A DNA stretch of 64,000 nt from Microbacterium testaceum StLB037 (GCF_008763945.1 NZ_VTQH01000002.1:674578-738577), one strand, 5' to 3'; numbered from the stretch's first letter, positions 1-9,044 are shown. The notes: generated from the sequence alone by a model not told the origin. Numbers and translations are program-made.

Positions 1-165
1 CGCGTTCAGGCTCGCGATGATCGAGTCCTCCGGCGGACGCGGATTCATGCCGTAGAAGCGATCCTGGGGCCGCAGCAGCGCGCTGCCCAGCACGTACGCG
101 AGGCACGTCGCGAGCAGGCTCAGGACGGCGTAGTTCAGAAACCGTCGCAGAACGTACAGCGTCAT
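1..165 (-). CDS. Peptide-type ABC transporter permease, N-terminal fragment (cut by window edge)
   Basis: The reverse strand from the ATG at 165 reads open to base 1 (55 codons). It begins MTLYVLRRFLNYAVLSLLAT and later contains NPRPPEDSIIASLNA. The opening 'YVLRRFLN' followed by a hydrophobic stretch (about residues 8-26) is the usual start of DppB/OppB-type inner-membrane permeases, and an NPRPPE-like segment after the first helix is common in actinobacterial members. The rest of the gene lies outside the window. The ATG overlaps the stop of a 15-codon ORF (ATGA) and has only a weak ribosome-binding site of its own, so it may be translated by coupling. The family call rests on a short fragment but looks good. 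Confidence 0.7.
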   Translation of the reverse strand, partial: MTLYVLRRFLNYAVLSLLATCLAYVLGSALLRPQDRFYGMNPRPPEDSIIASLNA

Positions 166-209
166 GAGGTGCGCGAACCCGTCCGGAGCACGTCGGGGGT
201 GAGCATCAT
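162..209 (-). CDS. Possible 15-codon leader ORF coupled to the permease
   Basis: ATGATG at 209-204 opens a 15-residue frame (MMLTPDVLRTGSRTS) whose TGA overlaps the permease ATG as ATGA. A good ribosome-binding site (GAGAGG) precedes this small ORF rather than the permease start. It may be a coupling leader peptide, or the permease may have another start. No function is proposed. Confidence 0.3.
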   Translation of the reverse strand: MMLTPDVLRTGSRTS

Positions 210-385
210 GGTGGTCCTCTCGCCTTCGAGACCCCCGCCGATTCATTTGCCTGGCTAAGGATCTTCAGCGACCCTACGTCGGCTATCCATGAAACGCATG
301 CCGGGGGAACACACTTTTCACGACCGTAACAAAGCTCTTACATGGCGCTTTGCCACCGCGGACTTCGTCGAGAGCTACATCGCGC
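210..385. promoter_or_regulatory. Intergenic region upstream of the permease fragment
   Basis: This stretch has no supported gene and is less GC-rich than its surroundings (for example TTTCACGACCGTAACAAAGC near 316-335). It should hold the promoter of the minus-strand leader/permease unit and the 3' end of the PH-protein transcript. A TAGGGT hexamer on the minus strand near 273-278 is the best -10 candidate. I could not assign a -35. Confidence 0.3.
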
Positions 386-976
386 TCAGCCAAGACCGCC
401 TGAGATGAACAAAGCGATCATAACCCAGCAGATGAGAACCAGCAGGGAAATGACCGAGGGGATGTCCCACGCGCGGCGGACGACGCCGCTCTTCGGAGCC
501 GACGCGCGAGCGGACTCCCACGCCTCCTGGATCAGCTGCAGGTCGCGGACGGCCGGGGGCTCGCGGCGACCACGGGCGTCGTCTCGACGCAACGCGGGGC
601 GACCGGGGCGACCGGCGACGGGGCCGCCGAACGCCTTCACCACGCGCGGCTCGTCGGTGCGTACCTCGAGCTGCCAGCGCATGTCGATGTCGCTGATGCG
701 CGCCCAGGCGATGTCCACGATACGCAGCGGGTTGTGGACGCGGATGCCGTCGGCGTCGATGCGCACGTGCGGGGCGAAGAGCAGGGCGTAGACGGCCCAC
801 AGCGCCAACAGCACCCAGGGCGCGAGCAGGAGCATCTCGCCCACGCCGGCGCGGAGCGCGGCATCCCCCAACAAGACGACGGCGAGCACCGCGGCGACGA
901 TCAGCCCGACGATCGACGACGGGGCGCGGAACACCCGTGGATGCTCCGCGCCCCGGAAGCGCTCGTCGCGCGTCAC
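386..976 (-). CDS. PH domain-containing membrane protein
   Basis: A 196-residue protein starting at GTG 976, which overlaps the stop of the upstream ATPase gene as GTGA. Two adjacent hydrophobic segments (about residues 20-38 and 45-65) are followed by a beta-rich block, 'HVRIDADGIRVHNPLRIVDI', typical of bacterial PH (bPH) domains. A third hydrophobic segment ends the protein. Actinobacterial PH-domain membrane proteins of this size are common but poorly characterised. The overlap makes it the last gene of the ABC operon, so it is expressed with the transporter. A link to transport function is only inferred from position. Confidence 0.75.
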   Translation of the reverse strand: MTRDERFRGAEHPRVFRAPSSIVGLIVAAVLAVVLLGDAALRAGVGEMLLLAPWVLLALWAVYALLFAPHVRIDADGIRVHNPLRIVDIAWARISDIDMRWQLEVRTDEPRVVKAFGGPVAGRPGRPALRRDDARGRREPPAVRDLQLIQEAWESARASAPKSGVVRRAWDIPSVISLLVLICWVMIALFISGGLG

Positions 977-2637
977 GCGCCGCCCAGCGACAGGGAGGCG
1001 CCGGGGATGGCGTCGAGCAGGCGACGCGTGTACTCCTGCGACGGCTGGGCGAAGATCTCGTCGACGGTCCCCTGCTCCACGAGCTTGCCGCGCTCCATGA
1101 CGCACACCAGGTCGGCGGCGACGCGGACGACGGCGAGGTCGTGCGTGATGAACAGGTAGGTGAGGCCGAGCTCGGACTGCAACTCCGCCAGCAGCTGGAG
1201 GATCTGCGCCTGCACCAGCACGTCGAGCGCCGAGACGGCTTCGTCGAGCACGAGGATGTCGGGCTTGAGCGCGAGCGCGCGCGCGATGGCGACACGCTGA
1301 CGCTGTCCGCCGGACAGCTCGTTCGGATAGCGGGATGCCAGCTCCTGCGGCAGCGCGACCTGCTCGAGCAGCTCTTCCACACGCGCGCGACGCGAAGCGT
1401 TGTCGCCCACCTTGTGGATGTTGAGCGGCTCGGCGATGAGGTTGCCGATGCTGCGGAGCGGGTCGAGCGAGCCGTACGGGTCCTGGAAGACCGGCTGCAT
1501 GCGGCGGCGCAGGTTGAAGGTGTCCTTCGCGCTCAGCTTGCCGGTGTTGACGCCGTCGACCTCGATCGAGCCCGAGGTGGGCTCTTCGAGCTTGAGCACC
1601 ATCTTGGCGATCGTCGACTTGCCGGAACCCGACTCGCCCACCAGCGCGAGCGTCTTGCCGCGCGGGATCTCGAACGAGACCCCGTCGACGGCGCGGAACT
1701 GCTCGCTGCGGAACCCGCCCTGGCGGATCTTGTACTCCTTGACGAGGTCGGTGACCTTGACCGTCGCCGGGGCGTCGATGTCGGATTCGCGCAGGATGCC
1801 GCGGTCTTCGACCTTCGCCTGGATGCGCTGCGACGCGATGCTCGGCGCGGCCGCGACGAGTCGCTGCGTGTACGGGTGCTGCGGGTTCTCGAGGATCTCG
1901 CGGCTCGGTCCCGACTCGACGATCTCGCCCTGGTTCATCACGACGATGGTGTCGGCACGCTCGGCGGCCAGGCCCAGGTCGTGCGTGATGAGTAGCACCG
2001 ACGTCCCCCGCTCACGGGTGAGGGATGCCATGTGGTCGAGGATCACGCGCTGCACCGTCACGTCGAGGGCCGAGGTCGGCTCGTCGGCGATGAGCAGCTT
2101 CGGGTCGGCCGCGAGGCCGATGCCGATGAGCGCGCGCTGGCGCATACCGCCCGAGAACTGGTGCGGGTACTGGTGCAGACGACGCTCGGCGTCGGCGAGA
2201 CCGGCCTGCTTGAGCACCTCGATCGCGCGCTTCTCGATCTCTTTACGGCCGGTGGCGATGCCGTTCGCACGGATCGCCTCCTTGACCTGGAAGCCGATGC
2301 TCCACACGGGGTTGAGGTTCGACATCGGGTCCTGCGGGACGTAGCCGATGTCCTTGCCGCGCACCGACTCGAACTGCGTCGAGGTGAGGTCGGTCAGCTC
2401 ACGCCCGTCGAGCGTGATGCTGCCGGCGGTGACGTGACCGGTTCCGGGGAGCAGGCCGATGACCGCCGATGCGGTGGTCGACTTGCCCGAGCCCGACTCG
2501 CCGACGATGGCGACGGTCTGGCCGGGGTACACGTCGAGGCTGACTCCGTGGAGGACCTCGCGCGTTCCGCCCTCTCCCTCGAACGCGACCTTCAGGTCGC
2601 GCACGGACAGCAGCGGCGTCATAGTGGCGTCGCTCAT
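973..2637 (-). CDS. Double ATP-binding subunit of a peptide/oligopeptide ABC transporter
   Basis: This 554-residue protein carries two complete nucleotide-binding domains, a DppD-DppF-type fusion. Walker A GESGSGKST occurs at 46-54 and 334-342. The ABC signatures are FSGGMRQ (161-167) and LSGGQRQ (441-447). The Walker B regions are LLIADEP and ILVLDEA, and the H-loops (ITHD) are present. The segments after each domain (for example NPQHPYTQRL) match the oligopeptide/dipeptide C-terminal extension. It would power import through the two permeases encoded immediately upstream. Its ATG overlaps the permease stop (ATGA at 2634-2637). The substrate is not predictable from the sequence; peptides are most likely for the family. 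Confidence 0.95.
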   Translation of the reverse strand: MSDATMTPLLSVRDLKVAFEGEGGTREVLHGVSLDVYPGQTVAIVGESGSGKSTTASAVIGLLPGTGHVTAGSITLDGRELTDLTSTQFESVRGKDIGYVPQDPMSNLNPVWSIGFQVKEAIRANGIATGRKEIEKRAIEVLKQAGLADAERRLHQYPHQFSGGMRQRALIGIGLAADPKLLIADEPTSALDVTVQRVILDHMASLTRERGTSVLLITHDLGLAAERADTIVVMNQGEIVESGPSREILENPQHPYTQRLVAAAPSIASQRIQAKVEDRGILRESDIDAPATVKVTDLVKEYKIRQGGFRSEQFRAVDGVSFEIPRGKTLALVGESGSGKSTIAKMVLKLEEPTSGSIEVDGVNTGKLSAKDTFNLRRRMQPVFQDPYGSLDPLRSIGNLIAEPLNIHKVGDNASRRARVEELLEQVALPQELASRYPNELSGGQRQRVAIARALALKPDILVLDEAVSALDVLVQAQILQLLAELQSELGLTYLFITHDLAVVRVAADLVCVMERGKLVEQGTVDEIFAQPSQEYTRRLLDAIPGASLSLGGA

Positions 2638-3581
2638 CGGCGGGCCCTCGCTCTCGGGTCGATGGCGTCTCGGATGAGCTCGCCCAGCAGGATGAAGGCC
2701 AGCACCGTGACGGTCAGGGCGATCGACGGCCAGATCAGCGCCGCGGGCGCGATACGCAGCGACTGCTGCGCCTGGCTGATGTCGTTACCCCACGACATGG
2801 TGTCGCCGCCGAGGCCGACGCCGAGGAACGACAGGGTCGCCTCCGCGACGATGGCCGCCGCGAGGCTGATCGTGGTGACCACGAGCAGCGGGGCGATGGC
2901 GTTCGGGATGACGTGCGTCAGAAGCGTCTTGAACCGCGTCTGGCCGAGCGCCTGCGACGCGGCGACGTAGTCGGCCTGACGCACACGCAGCACCTCGGCG
3001 CGCACGACGCGCGCCGTCGACGCCCAGGCGAACCCGCCGATCGCGAACGCCAGGGTGACGACGTTGCGGTACTGCGAGAACACGCTCATCACGACGATGG
3101 CCGCGAGGATGTAGGGGATCGAGAAGAAGATGTCGCCGACGCGCGAGATGACCGCGTCGATCCATCCGCCGTAGAAGCCCGAGAGCGACCCCATGATGAG
3201 GCCGATGATCGTGCCGATCGCGGTCGCGAGCAGACCCACCGACAGCGAGGTGCGCGCACCCCACACGATGCGGGAGAAGGTGTCGCAGCCCTGGAAGGTG
3301 AAGCCCAGGAGGTGACCCGACGTCGGACCGCCGTTGCTGTTGGACAGCTGGCAGTCGTTGTTCGGCGGCACCTGGGTGAACAGGGTCGGCCACACGGCCA
3401 TGAGGATGACGACGGCCATGACGGCCAGCGCGATCCAGAAGGTCGGGCGACGGCGGAGGTCGCGCCACGCGTCGAGCCACAGGTTGCTCTTGCGGGCGGC
3501 GACGCGGACGGCGTCGACCGAGATGGTCTCGGTCTTGATCGGCGCGACGTAGTGCGGCGCCGGGAACTGACTACTTGACAT
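2634..3581 (-). CDS. ABC transporter permease, DppC/OppC type
   Basis: This 315-residue inner-membrane protein has a long N-terminal cytoplasmic segment, a first helix near residues 48-68, and then a long periplasmic stretch with a QGCDTFSRIVWG motif. This is the usual DppC arrangement, in which 'D.FSR...GAR.SL' precedes the transmembrane core. The EAA-type cytoplasmic loop is near residues 205-225 (ASQALGQTRFKTLLTHVIPN). It pairs with the DppB-type permease, whose 3' end overlaps its start by 11 bases. It overlaps the ATPase gene by four bases, so the three genes are translationally coupled. Confidence 0.93.
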   Translation of the reverse strand: MSSSQFPAPHYVAPIKTETISVDAVRVAARKSNLWLDAWRDLRRRPTFWIALAVMAVVILMAVWPTLFTQVPPNNDCQLSNSNGGPTSGHLLGFTFQGCDTFSRIVWGARTSLSVGLLATAIGTIIGLIMGSLSGFYGGWIDAVISRVGDIFFSIPYILAAIVVMSVFSQYRNVVTLAFAIGGFAWASTARVVRAEVLRVRQADYVAASQALGQTRFKTLLTHVIPNAIAPLLVVTTISLAAAIVAEATLSFLGVGLGGDTMSWGNDISQAQQSLRIAPAALIWPSIALTVTVLAFILLGELIRDAIDPRARARR

Positions 3582-4500
3582 AGCGGATCCTCGGGTCCAG
3601 GAGGCCGTACAGGAGGTCGACGACGAGGTTGACCAGCACGTAGATGATGACGAAGACGGTCACGAACGAGACGACCGTGGGGCCCTCGCCGCGGATGGTG
3701 GCCTGGTACAGCGTGTTGCCGACACCGGGGATGTTGAAGATGCCCTCGGTGACGGTGGCGCCGACCAGGAGCACACCGAAGTTCGTCGCGGAGTTCGTGA
3801 TGACCGGGATGAGCGAGTTGCGCAGCACGTGCACGGGGATGACGCGGCGACGCGACAGGCCCTTGCTGTAGGCGGTGCGCACCCAGTCCTGGTTCAGCGT
3901 GTCGATGACCGAGCCGCGCATGAGGCGCATGCTCGTGGCGAAGAGGCTGAAGCCGAGCACGATGGCCGGCAGCCACAGGTCGCCCCAGTTGTTCTGGGCA
4001 CCCACCGTCGGCCGGAACCAACCGAGCTGGATCGCGAGGAAGTACTGGGCGAGGAAGCACGCCACGAAGATCGGCAGCGCGACGAACAGCAGCGCGATGA
4101 TCAGCGCGACGTTGTCGAACAGCTTGCCCTTGCGGATCGCCGAGATCGTGCCGACGACGACGGCGAGGACGAGCTCGATGGCGAGGGCCATGACCGCGAG
4201 GCGCCCGGTGACGGGCAGCGTGCGGGCGAGCACCTCGTTGACGGACTGGCCCGAGAAGGTGGTGCCGAGGTCGCCCTGGAAGATCCCGCCGATGTACAGG
4301 AAGTACTGGACGATGAAGGGCTGGTCGAGGTGGTACTGCGCGCGCAGGGCTTCGACGACCTGGGGCGCGGGGGTCTTGTCGCCGAAGAGGCCGAGGATCG
4401 GGTCCCCCGGCATGGCGAAGACCATGAAGTAGATCAGCAGGGTGGCCCCGAAGAACACGGGGAGGACCTGCAGCAGACGTCTGAGGATGTAGCCGAGCAT
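3571..4500 (-). CDS. ABC transporter permease, DppB/OppB type
   Basis: A 309-residue permease. I chose ATG 4500 (MLGYILRRLLQVLPVFFG) because DppB proteins begin exactly this way; the upstream in-frame extension is Arg/Pro-rich and unlike the family. The signature 'MPGDPI' follows the first helix, and an EAA-type loop lies near residues 210-230. It forms the translocation pore with the DppC-type subunit. It is separated from the binding-protein gene by about 165 bases that include a strong hairpin, so its transcription may be lower than that of the binding protein. Confidence 0.93.
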   Translation of the reverse strand: MLGYILRRLLQVLPVFFGATLLIYFMVFAMPGDPILGLFGDKTPAPQVVEALRAQYHLDQPFIVQYFLYIGGIFQGDLGTTFSGQSVNEVLARTLPVTGRLAVMALAIELVLAVVVGTISAIRKGKLFDNVALIIALLFVALPIFVACFLAQYFLAIQLGWFRPTVGAQNNWGDLWLPAIVLGFSLFATSMRLMRGSVIDTLNQDWVRTAYSKGLSRRRVIPVHVLRNSLIPVITNSATNFGVLLVGATVTEGIFNIPGVGNTLYQATIRGEGPTVVSFVTVFVIIYVLVNLVVDLLYGLLDPRIRYVK

Positions 4501-4614
4501 CCGCTCTCTTTTCGAACGTGGGAAACGCCTCATCCGACGTTTTCTTGGGGGGCGTGGGCCCGAAAAGGACCCGTGCCGTTTTATCACACGTCGTGATGAG
4601 GCCTGGCTGGCAGA

Positions 4615-4650
4615 CCGCGAGGCGGTGACGAATCCGTCACCGCCTCGCGG
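4615..4650 (-). terminator. Perfect 16-bp hairpin between binding-protein and permease genes
   Basis: CCGCGAGGCGGTGACG (4615-4630) is followed by the loop AATC and its exact complement at 4635-4650. There is no marked T-run after it on the minus strand. Its position 15 bases after the binding-protein stop suggests partial termination or mRNA end protection within the operon. Confidence 0.7.
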
Positions 4651-4665
4651 GTGAGATCGGAAGGG

Positions 4666-6285
4666 TTACTTCGTGATCTCGTAGTACAGCGGAACCGAGT
4701 TCCACCCGAACTGGACGTTGTTCACGCCCTCGGCGTAGCCGCCGGTGACGTTGGAGTACCAGAGCGGGATGGCCGGGAGGTCCTGCAGCAGGATCTCCTG
4801 AGCCTTCTGGAAGTCGGCGTTCTGCGCCTCCAGGTCGGTCTCGGCGATGCCGGCGGTGAGCAGCTGGTCGAACTGGGGGTTCGAGTAGTCACCGTCGTTC
4901 GACGAGGCGTCGGTCGCATACAGCGGGCCGAGGAAGTTGTACAGACCGGGGTAGTCGGCCTGCCAACCGGTGCGGAACGCGGTCTGGATGCTGCGGTTGG
5001 TGATGGCCGACCGCGCTTCCTTGAACGTCGGGTACGGTGCGCCGGACGCGTCGATGCCGAGGGTGTTCTTGACCGAGTTCGTCACCGCGTCGACCCAGGA
5101 CTGGTGTCCACCGTCGGCGTTGTAGGCGATCTGGAAGGTGCCGCTCCAGGGCGAGATGGCGTCGGCCTGGGCCCACAGCTCCTTCGCCTTGTCAGCGTCG
5201 TACTTCAGCACGTCGGCGCCCGTGAGGGAGTCCGACCAGCCCGCGATGACCGGCGAGGTGAAGTCGCTGGCCGGGGTACGGGTGCCCTGGAAGATGGTCT
5301 CGGTGATCTCATCGCGGTTGATGGCCATCGAGAGCGCCTGACGACGCAGCTTGCCCTCTTCGCCGCCGAAGTGCGCGAGACGCTCCGGAATCGTGAACGA
5401 CTGGAAGACCGCGGCCGGCTGGTTGACCGCACGGTCGCCCAGGTCGGACTCGAAGGTCGCCAGCGACGACGAGGGAACGCCGTCGATCACGTCGACGTTG
5501 CCGCCGAGGAGGTCGGCGTACGCGGCATCCTGGGTGGCGTAGAAGACGATGGACAGGCCACCGTTCTGAACCGTGCGACCGCCCTGGTAGTCGTCGTTCT
5601 TGACGAGGTCGATCTGCACGTTGTGCTGCCAGGCACCGTCGCTGGCGAGCTTGTAGGGGCCGTTGCCGATCGGGTTCTCACCGAATGCAGCCATGTCGTT
5701 GAACGCGGCGTCGGGCAGCGGGAAGAACGCCGAGTAGCCCAGGCGCAGCGCGAAGTCGGCGGCGGGCTTGGACAGCGCGATCGTGAAGGTGTAGTCGTCG
5801 ACCTTCTGCAGACCGGTCAGCTCGGAGTCCGCGTCGTAGCTGAAACCGACGATGTCCTCGAAGAAGTAGCTGTTCAGCTGGTTGTTCGACAGCTGAGCGC
5901 CGTAGTTCCACGCCTTGATGAAGTTGTCGGCCTTGACCTCGGTGCCGTCCGTGAACTTCTGGCCCTTCTTCAGGGTGACCGTGAGGTTCTGGGGGTCGTT
6001 GGTGACGATGGACTCGGCCATGTCGTTGACCGGGGCGCCGGTTCCGTCGTAGTAGACCAGACCCGCGAAGATCGAGTCGAGGATCTTTCCTCCGCCGACC
6101 TCGTTGGTGTTGGTGGGGATCAGCGGGTTCTGCGGCTCGGAGCCGTTCGTCCGAATGATCGCCGTGGCGTCGCCGCCCGATGACGAGCCGCCGCCGTTGT
6201 CTCCGCCGCCCGAGCAGCCGGCGAGCATGAGCCCGACAGCTCCCAGCAGGGCGAGACCGGAGAGGGCAATCTTGTTGCGCTTCAC
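4666..6285 (-). CDS. Peptide ABC transporter substrate-binding lipoprotein (SBP family 5)
   Basis: This 539-residue protein has a lipoprotein signal (LMLAGC, lipidated Cys24) followed by a Gly/Ser linker. The mature body matches DppA/OppA-type family 5 receptors, with an early EPQNPLIPTNTNE segment, an internal 'LKKGQKFTDGTEVKADNFIKA' type element and a terminal 'PAIPLWYSN' region. It captures peptides outside the membrane for the permeases encoded downstream. The GTG start at 6285 is preceded by GGAGG. It is the first gene of the minus-strand operon. Confidence 0.93.
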   Translation of the reverse strand: MKRNKIALSGLALLGAVGLMLAGCSGGGDNGGGSSSGGDATAIIRTNGSEPQNPLIPTNTNEVGGGKILDSIFAGLVYYDGTGAPVNDMAESIVTNDPQNLTVTLKKGQKFTDGTEVKADNFIKAWNYGAQLSNNQLNSYFFEDIVGFSYDADSELTGLQKVDDYTFTIALSKPAADFALRLGYSAFFPLPDAAFNDMAAFGENPIGNGPYKLASDGAWQHNVQIDLVKNDDYQGGRTVQNGGLSIVFYATQDAAYADLLGGNVDVIDGVPSSSLATFESDLGDRAVNQPAAVFQSFTIPERLAHFGGEEGKLRRQALSMAINRDEITETIFQGTRTPASDFTSPVIAGWSDSLTGADVLKYDADKAKELWAQADAISPWSGTFQIAYNADGGHQSWVDAVTNSVKNTLGIDASGAPYPTFKEARSAITNRSIQTAFRTGWQADYPGLYNFLGPLYATDASSNDGDYSNPQFDQLLTAGIAETDLEAQNADFQKAQEILLQDLPAIPLWYSNVTGGYAEGVNNVQFGWNSVPLYYEITK

Positions 6286-6449
6286 AGTTCCTCCAGGGAA
6301 GGGATGATCGTCGCCCGCGCAGGGCTTTCACGCAGCACAAGGCACGTCAAAGATCCGTCGGGCAGGATGAGAACACACTAGGCACGTTTACCCAGGTGCC
6401 CCAAACTTCTCTGAAAAACGTTACACAGCATTTACTCTAGAGGGTCTCG
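6286..6449. promoter_or_regulatory. Divergent promoter region between binding protein and CPBP gene
   Basis: This is an AT-richer intergenic stretch. On the minus strand TTGGGG and TAGTGT are separated by 18 bases and are a plausible promoter for the ABC operon. On the plus side the CPBP gene has AGAGGG just upstream of its ATG. These assignments are tentative. Confidence 0.35.
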
Positions 6450-7304
6450 ATGGAGCAATCTGACAAGCGGGGGCACTTCGCTCGTTCCGCGGACTGGACG
6501 TATCCTCCTACGCTGGAGCGCTCCGACGGCTACCGCCGGAAGCGGCTCGGCTGGGAGATCGCGATCGTGCTCCTGGTCAGCGTCGGCCAGTCGGCGATCT
6601 ATTCGGTCGTCTCGTTCGTGCGCGCGGCGACCCGAGCACCGATCTCGCAGCAGCAGACGCAGCTCAACCCGTCGCGCAGCGCGGAACCGCTGTGGGACGC
6701 GATCTACCAGTTCTTGGACATCTTCTTCTCGCTCGCCCTCGTGGCCCTGGCGGTCTATCTGCTGTGGGAGCCGGCGAACAATGCGCTGCGTCGGATCGGG
6801 CTCGACTTCCGCCGCTTCGGGACGGACCTGACCCGCGGCGTCCTGCTCGTGGTCCTGATCGGTGCCCCCGGCATCGGCGTCTACGCGATCGGCCGAGCCA
6901 TCGGGCAGAGCATCGCGGTCATCCCCGCTCCGCTGGACTCGTCGTGGTGGGTTATCGCGCTGCTCATCCTCGCCGCGTTGCGCGCCGGCCTCACCGAGGA
7001 GGTCATCTTCCTCGGCTTCCTCTTCGACCGTCTGCGGCGTCTCGGCTGGTCGTGGACGTGGATCATCGTCTCGACGGCCCTGCTGCGCGGCAGCTACCAC
7101 CTCTACCAGGGCTGGCCCTCGGCACTCGGCAACGTCGTCATGGGCCTGGTGTTCGGCTGGTGCTACAAACGGTGGGGTCGGGTGATGCCCCTGGTGATCG
7201 CGCACACGATCATCGACATCGTCGCCTTCGTGGGGTACCCCCTCGCGGCAGCCTGGTGGCCCGGGATCTTCGCCCCCACCCCCGCACCGTCGCCGACCTC
7301 CTGA
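6450..7304 (+). CDS. CPBP family intramembrane metalloprotease
   Basis: This 284-residue, multi-helix membrane protein carries the CPBP (Abi/Rce1-like) motifs. These are a glutamate pair in TEEVIFLGFLFDRL (E183, E184), a histidine in LLRGSYHLYQG (H217) and a final AHTIID (H252). The family comprises intramembrane endopeptidases; in bacteria the substrates are mostly unknown, though some members protect against bacteriocins or process membrane proteins. Its gene is convergent with the following binding-protein gene, with only three bases between stops. No partner is evident. Confidence 0.88.
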   Translation: MEQSDKRGHFARSADWTYPPTLERSDGYRRKRLGWEIAIVLLVSVGQSAIYSVVSFVRAATRAPISQQQTQLNPSRSAEPLWDAIYQFLDIFFSLALVALAVYLLWEPANNALRRIGLDFRRFGTDLTRGVLLVVLIGAPGIGVYAIGRAIGQSIAVIPAPLDSSWWVIALLILAALRAGLTEEVIFLGFLFDRLRRLGWSWTWIIVSTALLRGSYHLYQGWPSALGNVVMGLVFGWCYKRWGRVMPLVIAHTIIDIVAFVGYPLAAAWWPGIFAPTPAPSPTS

Positions 7305-7307
7305 GCG

Positions 7308-9044
7308 TCAGGACTGCGGCGGCGACCAGGTCCAGAACGCCGGCGGCAGACCGTCGGGCTCGGAGGTGTAGGTCACTCCCCCGACGCCCGCGGCGCTGAC
7401 CACGGCGCCCGTGCGCTCGAGCAACGGCACGCCCGCGTATGCGGCGAACAGCGACCGATCGATGAGCTTCGCCTCGGCGAGCACGTCGACCGGGTCGGTG
7501 TGCGTCGTCAGGTCGTCGAAGAGCTCCTCGGTGTCACCGCCGTCGATACCCTCGGCGATGCGGTCACGCGCCGACCGGTAGAGGCTCTCATCCTCTCCGA
7601 CCCAGGAGAGCGTGGCATCCGGAGTCTCCGTCGCGGTGGCCGCGCGCACGGCGATCCCGGCCTTGGCCGCCATCGACACGAGGCGCGGGAACACCAGCGA
7701 CGAGGTGGCGTCGGTCGAATCGTAGGCCACGCGCAACACGGCCGCGCCGTCGCCCAGCGCCGAGCGGGCGCCGTTCACATCGGGACCGGTGCCCGGCGCC
7801 CCGTTGCCCGAGACGAGGTCGTTGTAGAGCTGACCGGTGGCGGGCGAGGACAGGAACGACTGGAGCGGCTGGGCGTCGGGACGCACGGAGCCGAGGACGT
7901 CCTGCACCAGCGACGCGCGGTCGAGCGACAGCGTCATCGCCTGACGCAGATCGGATGCCGTGGAGGTGGCGAAGCGGAGCTGAAGGGTCTCGGACGTCGG
8001 GCCGACCTGCACGCTGTAGCCCGCATCGGTCAGCGTCTTCTGCTCGGCGACGTCGAGGTCGCCGACGTTGGCCACATCCACCGTCCCCGCTTCGAGCGCG
8101 GACAGCTGCGCCGCGCGATCGGGGAAGAACCGGACCGTGAGCCCCTCGAGCCCCGGATAGTGCGCCCCCTGGTAGCTGTCGCGACGAGCGAGCTGCAGGG
8201 TGTCGGCCGTGATCTCGGAGACCGTCCAGGGGCCCGACGAGACGACACCGGCGGGGTCGGTGTCCGCTGAGACGGCGAAACCGGTGTTCCACGCCTGGGC
8301 CGCGGCGGCGAGCACGGGGTTCGGGGCCACCGGTGCCTGCGGATCGCCCTCGGGCGCCGTGAGGATGGCGGTGAGGAGGTCTTTGACGCTCACGCCGGCG
8401 CGCTGAGCGACGACGTGGACCGGGCGGTCGAGCAACCACTGACGGTTCCAGTCCGCGAACGGCTGGTCGTAGGTGAGCATCAGCGTGTCGTTGGCCCGGT
8501 CGAGGCGCGGACGCGTCGTGCGGGCGTTGGGGTCGGCGGGGAGGGCGGTGTCGAAGTAGCGCGTGCCCGAGACCACCTGCCCGTTGGCGTCGTAGGTGGC
8601 GTCGTCGAAGAAGTGCGACGTGACGGCCCAGCCGAAGAGCAGGTCGTCGAGGGTGACCGGGGTGCCGTCCGACCAGACGCGGTCGGAGAACAGCTCGTAG
8701 CTCACGGTGAGGGGGTCGCCCTCGACGCGCGTGATGCGACCGAGTCCGTTGTTGGGCACGACCTGCAGGTTGCCGTCGAGGGAGCCGAGCTTTTCGTCGA
8801 GCAGGGCCGACACCGCCCGGTTGGCGGCGGTATCTCCCGTGGCGCTGGCGGCGTTGAAGCTGGTGAGCGAGCCGACGACGCCGACGGTGAGGCTGGTCCG
8901 CTGCTCCTTGGCGGGCTCGGGCGCGGGGTCGGCCGCCGAACAACCGGCCAGAGCGAGACCGGCGGCCACGAGGAGGGCGATCACCCGTCCGGGGCCGCCA
9001 CGGCGTCGAGTCGGTCGAGGAACATCGTTCAGCCCGTGGTGCAC
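7308..9044 (-). CDS. Orphan substrate-binding lipoprotein of a peptide ABC transporter (SBP family 5)
   Basis: This 578-residue protein has an Arg-rich start, a hydrophobic signal and a lipobox ALAGC (Cys35). The mature part has family 5 features, including SVKDLL and WSDGTPVTLDDLLFGW (the DG.....D...W element). It is more divergent than the other binding protein here. No permease or ATPase gene adjoins it, so it may serve the operon at 1-6 kb or a transporter elsewhere. The GTG start at 9044 has a weak ribosome-binding site; an internal GTG at residue 21 is a possible alternative. Confidence 0.85.
   Translation of the reverse strand: MHHGLNDVPRPTRRRGGPGRVIALLVAAGLALAGCSAADPAPEPAKEQRTSLTVGVVGSLTSFNAASATGDTAANRAVSALLDEKLGSLDGNLQVVPNNGLGRITRVEGDPLTVSYELFSDRVWSDGTPVTLDDLLFGWAVTSHFFDDATYDANGQVVSGTRYFDTALPADPNARTTRPRLDRANDTLMLTYDQPFADWNRQWLLDRPVHVVAQRAGVSVKDLLTAILTAPEGDPQAPVAPNPVLAAAAQAWNTGFAVSADTDPAGVVSSGPWTVSEITADTLQLARRDSYQGAHYPGLEGLTVRFFPDRAAQLSALEAGTVDVANVGDLDVAEQKTLTDAGYSVQVGPTSETLQLRFATSTASDLRQAMTLSLDRASLVQDVLGSVRPDAQPLQSFLSSPATGQLYNDLVSGNGAPGTGPDVNGARSALGDGAAVLRVAYDSTDATSSLVFPRLVSMAAKAGIAVRAATATETPDATLSWVGEDESLYRSARDRIAEGIDGGDTEELFDDLTTHTDPVDVLAEAKLIDRSLFAAYAGVPLLERTGAVVSAAGVGGVTYTSEPDGLPPAFWTWSPPQS

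Noticed and set aside
4651..6183. A 510-codon plus-strand frame opposite the binding protein
   Set aside because: Antisense shadow of a clear lipoprotein receptor; no ribosome-binding site and no family features.
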